DNA from: Cetobacterium somerae
Lineage (GTDB): Bacteria > Fusobacteriota > Fusobacteriia > Fusobacteriales > Fusobacteriaceae
Reading direction: 5' to 3'
DNA length: 64,000 nt
NCBI RefSeq assembly: GCF_022430525.1
Contig: NZ_CP092520.1
Span: forward strand, 640,843 to 704,842
Shown here: positions 35,664-43,856 of the stretch, piece by piece
How positions within the stretch are numbered: position 1 is the first letter of the stretch
Layout: each line of letters begins with the position of its first letter
The notes under the pieces: model-generated
Seen by the model: only the letters and a program-made list of their open reading frames with translations
The model's database searches: none
Told to the model about the DNA's origin: nothing
Translations under genes and position numbers: made by a program

Positions 35664-36665
35664 TTAATCCTCCATTCTCTTATCAGTTTCGACATCAATT
35701 ATGTTTTCAAGAATCCTTAAATCTTTTTTAGTAAGAGTATCAAAATCAATTTTTAATTCACTAGCCTTTTTATTTATATTAAATTTAATTAAATCGGATT
35801 GTCTAAGGAGTTCTAATTTTTCTTCATTTGTTGCAAGTTCAACATTTCCTATAATTTTATTTTCTTCATTAGTATTATCAACGTATTCAATATTAATAGT
35901 TCCCTCTTCAGATATACTTTTAATAGAAGAACCATCAATTTGTAAAGCCTTTTGAACACTTACTGATAAAGCACCAAATTTACTTAAATTAAGTTTTAAA
36001 ACTGTTTTTAAAGCCATTGAATCAAAGTTTTTACTCCAATTTGAACTACTATAACCTTTTTTTAAATCAGTTCCATAAGATTGACTATACTTCTCAGCAT
36101 GGTTTTCAATTTGTTCTTTAGTCATATATAAAGTATTTCTAAATCCATTTGTAAATTCTATATAAGAGGCATAACCGATTGTTTTAGCTTCTAATCTTTG
36201 GTTTATATCCTCAATAAATTTAAAATTAAATTCACCAGTAAGTAGGTTATAATTTTCTAATTCACCTTCTTTTATCTCAATAGAGTTAATATATTTATAT
36301 TGTCCACTTCTTAAAGCTAGTTGGATATAACCTTTATAACCCATTTGAAATTGAGCTTTATCTTTATAAGGAACTATATAAGCATAACCTAAATTCTTTT
36401 CTATCGGTAAATCTAGTGTTGCACTTGCTATTGCTGAATTGATAATAGATTGAGGTTCACAATCTTGAAGTTGTGGAGTTCCTTCTACTACTCCAACAAT
36501 AGCCATCATAAAGTGTCCTGCCTTATCTCCTAGCAAACTTTTCATTTGTTTTCTTATTGCCTCAGTAGCAAGTAGAGATTTTAAAGCAGGAATTCCTGTT
36601 CCATTAATACCTGTACTTAAACTATTGCTGTTACTACCAACTAAATCATTTTTAACTCTTGCCAT
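35664..36665 (-). CDS. recT: RecT family single-strand annealing recombinase
   Basis: 333 residues. Family motifs: FMMAIVGVVEGTPQLQDCEPQSI, LDLPIEKNLGYAYIVPYKDKAQFQMGYKGYIQLALRSGQYKYI and GYASYIEFTNGFR, the RecT/Bet-like core. It binds single-stranded DNA and anneals homologous strands in phage recombination, paired with the exonuclease upstream. The C-terminal 60 residues are acidic and variable, as usual. It lies 19 bases after the exonuclease stop. Confidence 0.95.
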   Translation of the reverse strand: MARVKNDLVGSNSNSLSTGINGTGIPALKSLLATEAIRKQMKSLLGDKAGHFMMAIVGVVEGTPQLQDCEPQSIINSAIASATLDLPIEKNLGYAYIVPYKDKAQFQMGYKGYIQLALRSGQYKYINSIEIKEGELENYNLLTGEFNFKFIEDINQRLEAKTIGYASYIEFTNGFRNTLYMTKEQIENHAEKYSQSYGTDLKKGYSSSNWSKNFDSMALKTVLKLNLSKFGALSVSVQKALQIDGSSIKSISEEGTINIEYVDNTNEENKIIGNVELATNEEKLELLRQSDLIKFNINKKASELKIDFDTLTKKDLRILENIIDVETDKRMED

Positions 36666-36683
36666 TTTTTAATCCTCCCTTAA

Positions 36684-37778
36684 TTAAGCTACATATTTTG
36701 GTAATTCTTTGATATTAAATCTTTTAGAACCTCTTTTATCTATCTTCCAAGTTGCAATATATTCATTATTTATAATTAACTCTTCAGTTTGTAGTTCTAA
36801 CATTTTCTTTTGAATTTCAGCCACAAAAGGTGTCATATCTTGTTCAACTTCTTTTAATTCCTTAGAAAGTTCTTTAGAAGTATCTTTTAAAGATGTATAG
36901 TCTTGGAATTTATTAATTTCAATTATTGGTGTAGTTTCTAGTTTATTGCTAAAGCCTTTAAACTCTTCTTTAAAGAAGCTACATTCAGCTTTACAACCAT
37001 TTGATTTAGGTTCTGTATTTGTATCTAAGCAATTTTGAAACTCTATAGATAATTCATAAGCTTTTTCAATTAACTTACTATCAACATCTATTTCATAAAC
37101 TTTAGTAAATCTATTATCTATAAAACCAACTAGAAAGCCTTTAGTTTTATTCAGTACTGCAAGTTGCTGTTGTACTTGTGCATAGTATTTATTAGGCACT
37201 TCATCTTTAGACCAATCATATGCTTGATAACTATTTCCTGTTTTTAATTCAACTGGATACCATTCGTTATTAATCTTAACCCAACTATCAGGAGTACAAG
37301 TCCATAAAGGATATTGAGGATTAGCTACTACTTGATTTCCTTTTCTAACCTCTTGAACATCAAGGTTAAATTCTCTTTTAAAAAGATCTGGAAGATTATT
37401 AATTATGAAATCTTCAGCATAATGTCCAAAGTTCATAGCAACCATACTTTCAAAGCTAAACTCTCTTTTATATTGTCCTTTTCTTTCTAAATACATAAGT
37501 AATGGACTATTATAATTATCAGGTCTATCGATAAAACCATTTCTCCAAGCGTAATCAACCATTAGTATAGAAACGTCAGTAGCTCCTATTCTTCTATGAT
37601 TTAACCATTCACCTTCTCCACTACATTCTCCAGTGAATAACACTTCTGAATCATGTAATTTTGGTGATAATTCTTCTAAAAGAGATATAAGTTCAGCTTT
37701 TTTCAACTTACTATATCCTTTAGCACCTAAAGTTTTTAATTGTTCTTTTAATTCTTTTACTGTTAATTTCTCATTCAT
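36684..37778 (-). CDS. YqaJ/RecE-like exonuclease with N-terminal SAP-like region
   Basis: 364 residues. Residues 5-36 (LTVKELKEQLKTLGAKGYSK) form a SAP- or Rho-N-like helical DNA-binding motif. Residues about 55-260 form a YqaJ-type lambda-exonuclease fold with RRIGATDVS, the acidic WTCTPDSWV, VELKTG (metal-binding E-x-K) and YYAQVQQQLAV. A cysteine pair GCKAEC follows. It would resect double-strand ends to feed RecT. It has a structured leader upstream. AACGGAGG precedes the ATG. Confidence 0.88.
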   Translation of the reverse strand: MNEKLTVKELKEQLKTLGAKGYSKLKKAELISLLEELSPKLHDSEVLFTGECSGEGEWLNHRRIGATDVSILMVDYAWRNGFIDRPDNYNSPLLMYLERKGQYKREFSFESMVAMNFGHYAEDFIINNLPDLFKREFNLDVQEVRKGNQVVANPQYPLWTCTPDSWVKINNEWYPVELKTGNSYQAYDWSKDEVPNKYYAQVQQQLAVLNKTKGFLVGFIDNRFTKVYEIDVDSKLIEKAYELSIEFQNCLDTNTEPKSNGCKAECSFFKEEFKGFSNKLETTPIIEINKFQDYTSLKDTSKELSKELKEVEQDMTPFVAEIQKKMLELQTEELIINNEYIATWKIDKRGSKRFNIKELPKYVA

Positions 37779-37806
37779 GAGTAAAACCTCCGTTTTTTAA
37801 GTCTTG

Positions 37807-37880
37807 ATTACATACTCAATTTTCATCGGGGGATTATATAAGATAGTCGGGGGTATATCTTATTTGATTGAGTATGTAAT
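37807..37880 (-). ncRNA. Structured leader upstream of the RecE-like gene
   Basis: A perfect 14-base inverted repeat ATTACATACTCAAT / ATTGAGTATGTAAT encloses 46 bases. Inside, two CCCCCGA motifs (leftward reading) and a nested ATAAGATA / TATCTTAT pairing stand out against the AT-rich background. The rest of the 120-base gap is leader. A cis-regulatory RNA is likely, but I cannot name a class. Confidence 0.5.
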
Positions 37881-37902
37881 TAAAACCTAAAGGTTAGTGA
37901 GC

Positions 37903-38136
37903 CTATTTTATAAGGCTCACATTGTATTTTGTGCCTTCTCTTTTATATTCTTCTCTCATTTCTAGTAAGCAATCATCACATAAGTTCATGTGCCAGCCTT
38001 TCATAAATTCATCTATAAGTATCCATTTGGCCTTATGTTCTCCACATTCACACATAATGTCATTATCTTTTTTTAAAAGTTTTAAATCTTTGATTAATAA
38101 GTTTGTTTCTAATTCTAAAAGCTCTACTCCTAACAT
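37903..38136 (-). CDS. Small zinc-finger-like phage protein
   Basis: 77 residues. The segment CECGEHKAKWIL...NLCDDCLLEMR has two Cys pairs (C-x-C and C-x-x-C) that could bind zinc, preceded by a Leu-rich helix. AGGAGG lies eight bases before the ATG. It is the third gene of the leftward early transcript. Function unknown. Confidence 0.6.
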   Translation of the reverse strand: MLGVELLELETNLLIKDLKLLKKDNDIMCECGEHKAKWILIDEFMKGWHMNLCDDCLLEMREEYKREGTKYNVSLIK

Positions 38137-38144
38137 ATTTCCTC

Positions 38145-38222
38145 CTACATAATTCTCATTATTATTACTTCAACAGTAAGTACCATCAATCCAATTATTG
38201 TTAATTCAGCTATTACTTTCAT
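38145..38222 (-). CDS. 25-residue hydrophobic peptide
   Basis: MKVIAELTIIGLMVLTVEVI... is a single predicted membrane helix. It starts at ATG 38222, overlapping the TAA of the upstream mini-gene (TAATG), with GGGGGA as ribosome binding site. It ends nine bases before the next start. Coupling on both sides supports a real gene. It could be a small membrane modulator, but nothing more can be said. Confidence 0.5.
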   Translation of the reverse strand: MKVIAELTIIGLMVLTVEVIIMRIM

Positions 38223-38344
38223 TAAATCCCCCACATCCTTGCATAAACTTCAAGTCTTGCTAAACATTCGTTATAAGTTCCAATCAATATAATTCCATTA
38301 ATTTCAAATTTCCATAATCCATTTTTTAAATTTTTAATAATCAT
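38222..38344 (-). CDS. 40-residue phage early peptide
   Basis: A short frame from ATG 38344 (MIIKNLKNGLWKFEINGI...) with AAGGAGGG seven bases upstream, ending in TAATG coupling to the next mini-gene. It is the first gene of the leftward early transcript, immediately downstream of the operator region facing the repressor. The pattern is a small beta-alpha unit. Function unknown. Confidence 0.6.
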   Translation of the reverse strand: MIIKNLKNGLWKFEINGIILIGTYNECLARLEVYARMWGI

Positions 38345-38355
38345 ATACCCTCCTT

Positions 38356-38380
38356 GTTATAACTAAAAAAAAGTTATAAC
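38356..38380. promoter_or_regulatory. Operator-like inverted repeat 1
   Basis: GTTATAACT and AGTTATAAC are separated by seven A. The core is ATAACT-N7-AGTTAT, just upstream of the leftward early genes. Confidence 0.65.
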
Positions 38381-38411
38381 AGATATTAAAAAATATTAAT
38401 AACTTAATTTC

Positions 38412-38441
38412 AGTTATATAATATAACTATTTTTTGGTTAT
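38412..38441. promoter_or_regulatory. Operator-like inverted repeat 2 and overlapping palindrome
   Basis: AGTTATATAATATAACT (38412-38428) is a perfect palindrome. ATAACT-N7-GGTTAT (38423-38441) reads on the opposite strand as ATAACC, AAAAAAT, AGTTAT, one base different from the site at 43815. Confidence 0.6.
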
Positions 38442-38452
38442 GTCAATAATTA

Positions 38453-38471
38453 TTTTAACATTTTGTTAAAA
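38453..38471. promoter_or_regulatory. Repressor-proximal palindrome
   Basis: TTTTAACA-N3-TGTTAAAA is a perfect 19-base palindrome just upstream of the repressor promoter. It may be the repressor's own operator, and is distinct from the ATAACT-type sites. Confidence 0.55.
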
Positions 38472-38477
38472 TTTCTT

Positions 38478-38506
38478 TTAACATATCTTTCGTTTTATAG
38501 TATAAT
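38478..38506 (+). promoter_or_regulatory. Promoter of the repressor gene
   Basis: TTAACA and TATAAT separated by 17 bases, ending 28 bases before the repressor ATG. Confidence 0.75.
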
Positions 38507-38534
38507 TAATCAAAAAGCATGGAGGAATGGAGAA

Positions 38535-39245
38535 ATGTTAACAACAGGAGAAATCTTAAAAAATAAAAGAGAAGAAAAAGGCCTTTCAGCTTCAAGATTA
38601 GCTGAGAATTTGAATGTTTCTCAACCATATGTAACAGCAATAGAGAATAACACTAAAAGACCAAGTAAAGATTATTTACAGAATATATATAATGAGTTTT
38701 TATTTACAAATGATGAAAAAATAGCAATAGAAGAGTATGAAAAGTTTAGACGTTTGCCGATTGATATACAAGAGAAGTTAATTTTTTTGGAAAAAAATAA
38801 CCAAAAAAAAGTAATACAATCAAATTTAAAACCATTAAGTGAAGAAGACTTTATTGAAATGCCTGTAAAAGCAAAAGCTTCTGCAGGGAATGGATATATT
38901 AATTTTGAGGATACGCTATATACAAGATTAATTAGAAGAGGTAATTTTTGTCAAGATTGTTATTTAATTGAAGTAGCAGGAAATTCAATGGAACCATTAA
39001 TTCAAGATGGGTCATTCGTTATAGTAGATCCACATCAAACTGAATATATTGCAAATAAGATATATGTTGTTAAAGTTGGAGAAGAAACTTTTGTAAAAAG
39101 AATTCTTATAAAAGAGGAGGCTCAAGTAATGATATTAAAAAGTGTAAATACAGATTATGATGATGTTTATATAGCTGGTAAAGAGTTAGAAAATGTAAAA
39201 TTATTAGGAAGAGCAATAAAATTTGTTTACGAGGGAAATTTATAA
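38535..39245 (+). CDS. LexA/CI-type phage repressor
   Basis: 236 residues from MLTTGEILKNKREEKG, after GGAGGAATGGAG; the longer frame from 38463 overlaps the promoter and is not used. Residues 5-60 form an XRE helix-turn-helix (LSASRLAENLNVSQPYVTAIENNTKRPS). Residues about 120-225 form an S24 LexA-like peptidase: cleavage site Ala-Gly-like KASAGNGY, nucleophile serine in VAGNSMEPLIQDGS, and catalytic lysine in EETFVKRI. It should maintain lysogeny and be inactivated by RecA-stimulated self-cleavage, so the prophage is probably SOS-inducible. Confidence 0.93.
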   Translation: MLTTGEILKNKREEKGLSASRLAENLNVSQPYVTAIENNTKRPSKDYLQNIYNEFLFTNDEKIAIEEYEKFRRLPIDIQEKLIFLEKNNQKKVIQSNLKPLSEEDFIEMPVKAKASAGNGYINFEDTLYTRLIRRGNFCQDCYLIEVAGNSMEPLIQDGSFVIVDPHQTEYIANKIYVVKVGEETFVKRILIKEEAQVMILKSVNTDYDDVYIAGKELENVKLLGRAIKFVYEGNL

Positions 39246-39260
39246 AATAAGGAGGAAATT

Positions 39261-40322
39261 ATGGATTTATATCAAGAATGGCAAGAAAAAATAAAAAATA
39301 TATCTACTAATAATTTTAGTATATCTATCGGTGAACTAGTAACAAGGTATAGTCAAGAACAAAAAAGAATAGTAATTAATCCTGCTTATCAAAGGCATTA
39401 TCGTTGGACAAACGAGCAAAAAAGTAATTTTATAGAATCGTTACTTTTAGGATATCCGATACCACCTATTTTTATGTACAGAGACACTGTTCATGGATTT
39501 TGGGAAGTTATTGATGGGCTACAGAGATTAGCAACAATTTATGAATTTATAGGTGTGTTAGAAGAAAGTTTTCCAAGAAAGGAAAAATTAAAAAAATTAA
39601 AAAGAACTAGTATTTTTAGAACACTAGAAGATAAAACGTGGGAAGATTTTAAGAAATCAAATTTAGATTTTATATTAGAAACACAAACATTACAAGTAAC
39701 TGTTTTAGATAATAAAAGTGATATTGAAAATAAATATGAAATTTTTAGAAGACTAAATTCCTCTTCAACAGTTCTTTCAGCTCAAGAGATAAGAAATGCA
39801 ACATTATATGAATCAGCTCCGGCAGTCTATGAACATATAGAAAAACAAATAAAAAGATTAGATTTTACTTTTTTGAGTGCACAAGATTTTATAGAAAGAA
39901 AAGATATGGAATTATTTTTAGAATTTCTATTATTAAGCAATTTATTAAAAAATCAATATCAAGATAATGATGCAGCAAATTTTTCAGAAGCTTTAAATAA
40001 ATTTTCATTATCTTTAGATAGTGAGGAGTTAGAAGAAGGATTTATTCAATTTTCTAAATTTATAAATGATTGTGGAAAATGTCAATTTAAATATACAAAG
40101 GATGAAAAACCTCAAGGGGCTTTTATAAATGCATACTTTGAAATTATATCAAGTCTTTATATTCTTTCAGAAGATGGAAAAGTAGAAGATGAAGAAATAA
40201 AAGAAATTTTATCTAAAAAATACAGTGAATGGCAAACAGAGATAGGAGTAAATAACCCAAGTGCTCTTAACAGAATGAGAATGGCTATGAAATATGCAAA
40301 GGATTATAGAAATGTTAGATAA
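39261..40322 (+). CDS. DUF262 (GmrS-like, ParB-superfamily) protein
   Basis: 353 residues. An N-terminal DUF262 domain (about 20-200) carries NPAYQRHYRWTNEQKSNFIESLLLGYPIPPIF and residues 85-90 DGLQRL, the nucleotide-binding D-G-x-Q-R motif of the ParB/Srx-related fold. In GmrSD-type restriction enzymes this domain senses modified DNA and hydrolyses NTP, partnered by a DUF1524 HNH nuclease. No DUF1524 region is seen here; the C-terminal half is helical. The next gene, overlapping by about 11 bases from its preferred start, is a HEPN-like protein. A defence role is likely. Confidence 0.85.
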   Translation: MDLYQEWQEKIKNISTNNFSISIGELVTRYSQEQKRIVINPAYQRHYRWTNEQKSNFIESLLLGYPIPPIFMYRDTVHGFWEVIDGLQRLATIYEFIGVLEESFPRKEKLKKLKRTSIFRTLEDKTWEDFKKSNLDFILETQTLQVTVLDNKSDIENKYEIFRRLNSSSTVLSAQEIRNATLYESAPAVYEHIEKQIKRLDFTFLSAQDFIERKDMELFLEFLLLSNLLKNQYQDNDAANFSEALNKFSLSLDSEELEEGFIQFSKFINDCGKCQFKYTKDEKPQGAFINAYFEIISSLYILSEDGKVEDEEIKEILSKKYSEWQTEIGVNNPSALNRMRMAMKYAKDYRNVR

Positions 40323-40923
40323 AAAAAAAGTTATTAATGATTTAAAGTTTTTGATAAAATATTCAAAAGAAACAATGGAAAATCAGCATAAGTCAGAAAC
40401 AGAGAAAGGATTAGTAATACTTACTTCTTATGTTGCTGCAAATTCTTTGTATGAAAAATTTTCTCTATTAATATTAGAGGATATTTTAAAAAACTATAAT
40501 CAAGATTTAAGAAAACTTTCTAAAAAAATATTTTTGCTTAAATATAGAAATGGTAAAAAATTAAATAATCTTTCTATAAAAGATATTGATGTTTTTATAA
40601 ACGGGATAAAAACTGAAAGAATGAGTAGTGATTTTAAAAATGATCATAAATCTTTAAAGGATATTTCAAATTTATTTGAATTTTTAAAGCAAAGTGAAGA
40701 AACTAAAAAAGTTATTGATAAAATATTATTGAAAAGAAGATTAACTTTTTTAGGTTTACAGGAACAATTGCAAGATGATTATAAAGATACAAGAACGAGA
40801 GTTGTTCATGGAGATTATAAAGATATAAAAACACTATATTATTTATATAGAGGTAAGTATTTAGATTTTTTAATTAATATTTACATAGCTATGAAAATAA
40901 TGATGTATTCAGAACATCTATAG
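40312..40923 (+). CDS. HEPN-like protein (MAE_28990/MAE_18760 type), candidate RNase effector
   Basis: 203 residues from ATG 40312, after AAAGGA; ATG 40294 is an alternative. The product is all-helical and has a single R-x4-H motif, Arg161 to His166 in RTRVVH, the catalytic signature of HEPN ribonucleases, followed by GDYKD. By family knowledge, HEPN proteins of this type occur with DUF262 partners in toxin-antitoxin or abortive-infection loci. Overlap with the DUF262 gene implies coupled translation. RNase activity is inferred. Confidence 0.7.
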   Translation: MLDKKKVINDLKFLIKYSKETMENQHKSETEKGLVILTSYVAANSLYEKFSLLILEDILKNYNQDLRKLSKKIFLLKYRNGKKLNNLSIKDIDVFINGIKTERMSSDFKNDHKSLKDISNLFEFLKQSEETKKVIDKILLKRRLTFLGLQEQLQDDYKDTRTRVVHGDYKDIKTLYYLYRGKYLDFLINIYIAMKIMMYSEHL

Positions 40924-40949
40924 ACATTAGTTAAAAATTGGTGTATAAT
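40921..40949 (+). promoter_or_regulatory. Promoter of the methyltransferase gene
   Basis: TAGACA and TATAAT are 17 bases apart, starting at the stop codon of the HEPN gene. The methyltransferase may therefore also be made independently. Confidence 0.6.
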
Positions 40950-40986
40950 ATAAAGATATGAAAATTGAACGAAGGAGAATTTTTTT

Positions 40987-42462
40987 ATGGATTTTTCGAA
41001 GATATTACAAACTTATTTTGAATTAATTGATAATTTTTTTGAAAATAAAAATATGGATTTTATAAAAGAAAACTCTCAATACTTTACACCAATAAATATA
41101 GTTGATAAAATGTTAGAAGATTTAGAAATCCAAAATTTAGAAAGAGTAAAGATACTAGATCCAGCATGTGGTTGTGGGATACTTTTAATAAAATTATTAG
41201 AAAGATTATTAGATTCAAAAAAAATAAAAATAATAGAAATTGATGCATACGATATTGATTACGAAGCATTAAATATAACTAAGAAAATAATTAATGATAT
41301 AGCTGCTTTAGCAAAAATAAAAATAAAAATAAATCTTTATGATATGGATTTTTTAAAAGTAAATATTGAAAGAAAATATAACTATATAATATCAAATCCT
41401 CCATATAAAAAGACCAATAAAGATTTAGTAGAACAAGATTTAACTTTTTTAATAAATGGACAACCAAATTTATACCATTTGTTTATAGGGAAATCATTAA
41501 AACTATTAGAAAAAAAAGGAAAGTATATATTAGTATCTCCGAAAAACTATCTTTCTGGAAAGTATACTGAAAAATTAAGAGAATTTATTTTAAAAAAATT
41601 TTCAATAACAAAATTGCATACTTTCAATGAAAGAAGTCAAATTTTTGGGGGAGAAATTATACAAGAAGTATGTATTTCGCATATAGAAAATATAAAAAAA
41701 GACGATGTGATTGTATCGTATAATGGTAATGAAAAAATAGTATTAAATATGAATAAGTTGATATTAGATGCTGATAAATTTATAATAATGACGCCAAGAA
41801 ATTTAGAAGACGTAAAAGTTATTGAACTATTTAATAATATTAAAGACAAGAGTATTGGTAATGAATTATTTATGAGAGTAGGAAAAGTTGTACAGTTTCG
41901 TGTCCATGATAGAGAAAATTCTTTAATAGAGGAAGAGTTTAATGAAATTGAAAATGAAGTTCCACTACTAGTATACCGTCATATTAATGAAGGAAAAATA
42001 AATTATAGACAAATACAGGAAAAAAATAAAAATAGAGCAATAACATTAAAGAATAATATCAAGAATCAATCTATTTTGGTAAAAAATAGCAATTATGTTA
42101 TTTTAAGAAAAAATATAGAAAAGAAAAACAAAAAAATAATAATGCCAGTTTTATATTTAAAAAATTTAGAATGTGATAAATTGGGAATTGATAATAATCT
42201 TTCATATTTTACAAATATTAATGATAATTTAAGTATGGAGGAGGCAGTAGGAATTTTTTGTATAATAAATTCGGAGCAATTTGATACTTATTATAGAATG
42301 ATAAATAGTAGCCATACTTTAAATGTATATGAGTTAGAATCAATGAAATTCCCACCATTAAGTACAATAAAGAGAATTGGAGAAAAATATAGCAAATTAG
42401 ATTTAACTGTAAAGTTATGTACAGATATAGTTAAAAATGAGCTATTGGAAAAAAGATTCTAA
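40987..42462 (+). CDS. N6-adenine DNA methyltransferase (Eco57I/Alw26I-like)
   Basis: 491 residues. Residues 30-200 form a class I SAM methyltransferase: SAM motif LDPACGCGILL at about 57-67, acidic IDAYDID, and catalytic NPPY at 137-140. The C-terminal half (about 240-480) resembles a target-recognition region of Eco57I/TaqI-like enzymes. No nuclease motif is fused and no restriction gene is adjacent on this strand. The neighbours are DUF262 and HEPN genes, so it may mark self DNA for a defence system or act as a solitary phage methylase. GAAGGAG precedes the ATG. Confidence 0.88.
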   Translation: MDFSKILQTYFELIDNFFENKNMDFIKENSQYFTPINIVDKMLEDLEIQNLERVKILDPACGCGILLIKLLERLLDSKKIKIIEIDAYDIDYEALNITKKIINDIAALAKIKIKINLYDMDFLKVNIERKYNYIISNPPYKKTNKDLVEQDLTFLINGQPNLYHLFIGKSLKLLEKKGKYILVSPKNYLSGKYTEKLREFILKKFSITKLHTFNERSQIFGGEIIQEVCISHIENIKKDDVIVSYNGNEKIVLNMNKLILDADKFIIMTPRNLEDVKVIELFNNIKDKSIGNELFMRVGKVVQFRVHDRENSLIEEEFNEIENEVPLLVYRHINEGKINYRQIQEKNKNRAITLKNNIKNQSILVKNSNYVILRKNIEKKNKKIIMPVLYLKNLECDKLGIDNNLSYFTNINDNLSMEEAVGIFCIINSEQFDTYYRMINSSHTLNVYELESMKFPPLSTIKRIGEKYSKLDLTVKLCTDIVKNELLEKRF

Positions 42463-42468
42463 TATGAG

Positions 42469-42570
42469 TCATCGAAAAAGTAATTTTTTAATTAAAATTG
42501 AATTTAAATTTTTTAAGAACCCTTGATTCATAAGGGTTCTTTTTGATTTAAAATTTTAATTTTTCGATGA
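42469..42570. repeat. 102-base near-palindrome with internal terminator
   Basis: Perfect ends TCATCGAAAAA / TTTTTCGATGA enclose AT-rich semi-complementary arms and a strong central hairpin AAGAACCCTT / AAGGGTTCTT followed by T5. The centre clearly can terminate transcription of the methyltransferase and of the convergent TerB_N gene. The long mirrored ends resemble a small MITE-like element. Confidence 0.6.
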
Positions 42571-42625
42571 TTTTAAGGTTTTTCAGTGCCCTCTTATTAA
42601 GAATACTTTTTTATATTATAACAAA

Positions 42626-43711
42626 TTATTTTTTTATTCTCATTCTTTTTTCTTTTAGTAGAGCTTTAGTATTTTCATGAGTTTCAAGTAATAGATTATA
42701 TAAATCTAACTTAAGTGAATTATTTTCCAATAAATCAGGAACTTCAAATTTTAAATCTCTTAAAGAATAATTTGCAGTAAAAATAATATTTTTTGATTCA
42801 ACATTAATGGTATCATAAGTAGATAATGTAAAAAAATTGTCACTAAATTTATTAACTAAAATATTTTCTAAAGTTTCTCTAAAAAGAAGATATTCTTGCT
42901 TAATATACCTTTTATTTGTAAAACCAACTTTTGAAGCTAAAGAAATTATATCGTCACTATTTAAAGGGAGCTTGTTCCAAATTTTAAATTTAGTATAATA
43001 ATAAGTTTCATTTGGAAAAGTATGAATAATTTTTTCAATTAGATTTTTTGATTTTGTAGCAAAAGCATAAGAAAGCAAGGAATTTAAGCTATAGTTTTGA
43101 AAAGATGAGTTATCGTATACTTTTCTTAACTCAATTATCATATCAAAAGCATCAGTTCTATTCTCTAAAAATAAGAATCGTTCAAGACCATAATAAAAAA
43201 TAAAAACGTACCCTATACAAATTTCACTATTTTTTAAAGGATTTGTTAGCCATTTTAAATAAATTCCTTTTTCTTCAGGTGTAAGAGAGTGATAACTAGG
43301 AAAATATCCAATTTCATTTAATGGAGTTACTGAAGATGTGATATTAATAGAAGAAAATACAGAAATAAGACTAGGTTCTTCTGGACCAAAGCTAGAAGTG
43401 ATAGTTATTTCTAAATCTTCATATGTAAAATTAAATTTTTCTTCATTATTATAAAAAAAATTTTTAAAAGGTCCATCTTCAAACCATAAAAGAGATATAA
43501 TATGCTTAGGTATATTAAAATTTTCAGAAATAGAAAAAATATTAGATGAACTGTAAGGAATACTAGCTTCATTATCAGTAGACTTTTTAATGTTTTTTGG
43601 TATTAAAGTGCTTTCAATTGGTTTTAAAGATAATTCTTTTTTTATTCTTTCATTTTCATCATAGTTTTTAATGCTATTTGAAGCGAAAAATTTTTTAATA
43701 AAATTAAACAC
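42626..43711 (-). CDS. TerB_N domain protein
   Basis: 361 residues from GTG 43711, after AGGAGG. Residues about 100-190 match the TerB N-terminal domain: GYFPSYHSLTPEEKGIYLKWL and GYVFIFYYGLERFLF. Full TerB_N proteins usually run on to TerB and TerB_C domains; this one is shorter and its C-terminal 150 residues are helical without those domains that I can see. TerB_N proteins occur in tellurite-resistance-linked and phage-response loci. It is oriented against the surrounding phage genes, like imported cargo. Confidence 0.75.
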   Translation of the reverse strand: MFNFIKKFFASNSIKNYDENERIKKELSLKPIESTLIPKNIKKSTDNEASIPYSSSNIFSISENFNIPKHIISLLWFEDGPFKNFFYNNEEKFNFTYEDLEITITSSFGPEEPSLISVFSSINITSSVTPLNEIGYFPSYHSLTPEEKGIYLKWLTNPLKNSEICIGYVFIFYYGLERFLFLENRTDAFDMIIELRKVYDNSSFQNYSLNSLLSYAFATKSKNLIEKIIHTFPNETYYYTKFKIWNKLPLNSDDIISLASKVGFTNKRYIKQEYLLFRETLENILVNKFSDNFFTLSTYDTINVESKNIIFTANYSLRDLKFEVPDLLENNSLKLDLYNLLLETHENTKALLKEKRMRIKK

Positions 43712-43814
43712 AAGATTGCCTCCTAAGTAAAAAATATTTAAAAATTTTTATTATATATATAAAATACTATATCAAAAATAATAAAATGTCAAAAAAGTTA
43801 AAAAAAATATTTAC

Positions 43815-43833
43815 ATAACTAAAAAATAGTTAT
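43815..43833. promoter_or_regulatory. Operator-like site before the small XRE gene
   Basis: ATAACT-AAAAAAT-AGTTAT is an exact match to the ATAACT-N7-AGTTAT design at 38359-38377. It lies about 24 bases before the start of the small XRE gene. Confidence 0.65.
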
Positions 43834-43856
43834 ATAATTTTTAGGAGGTGATATTT

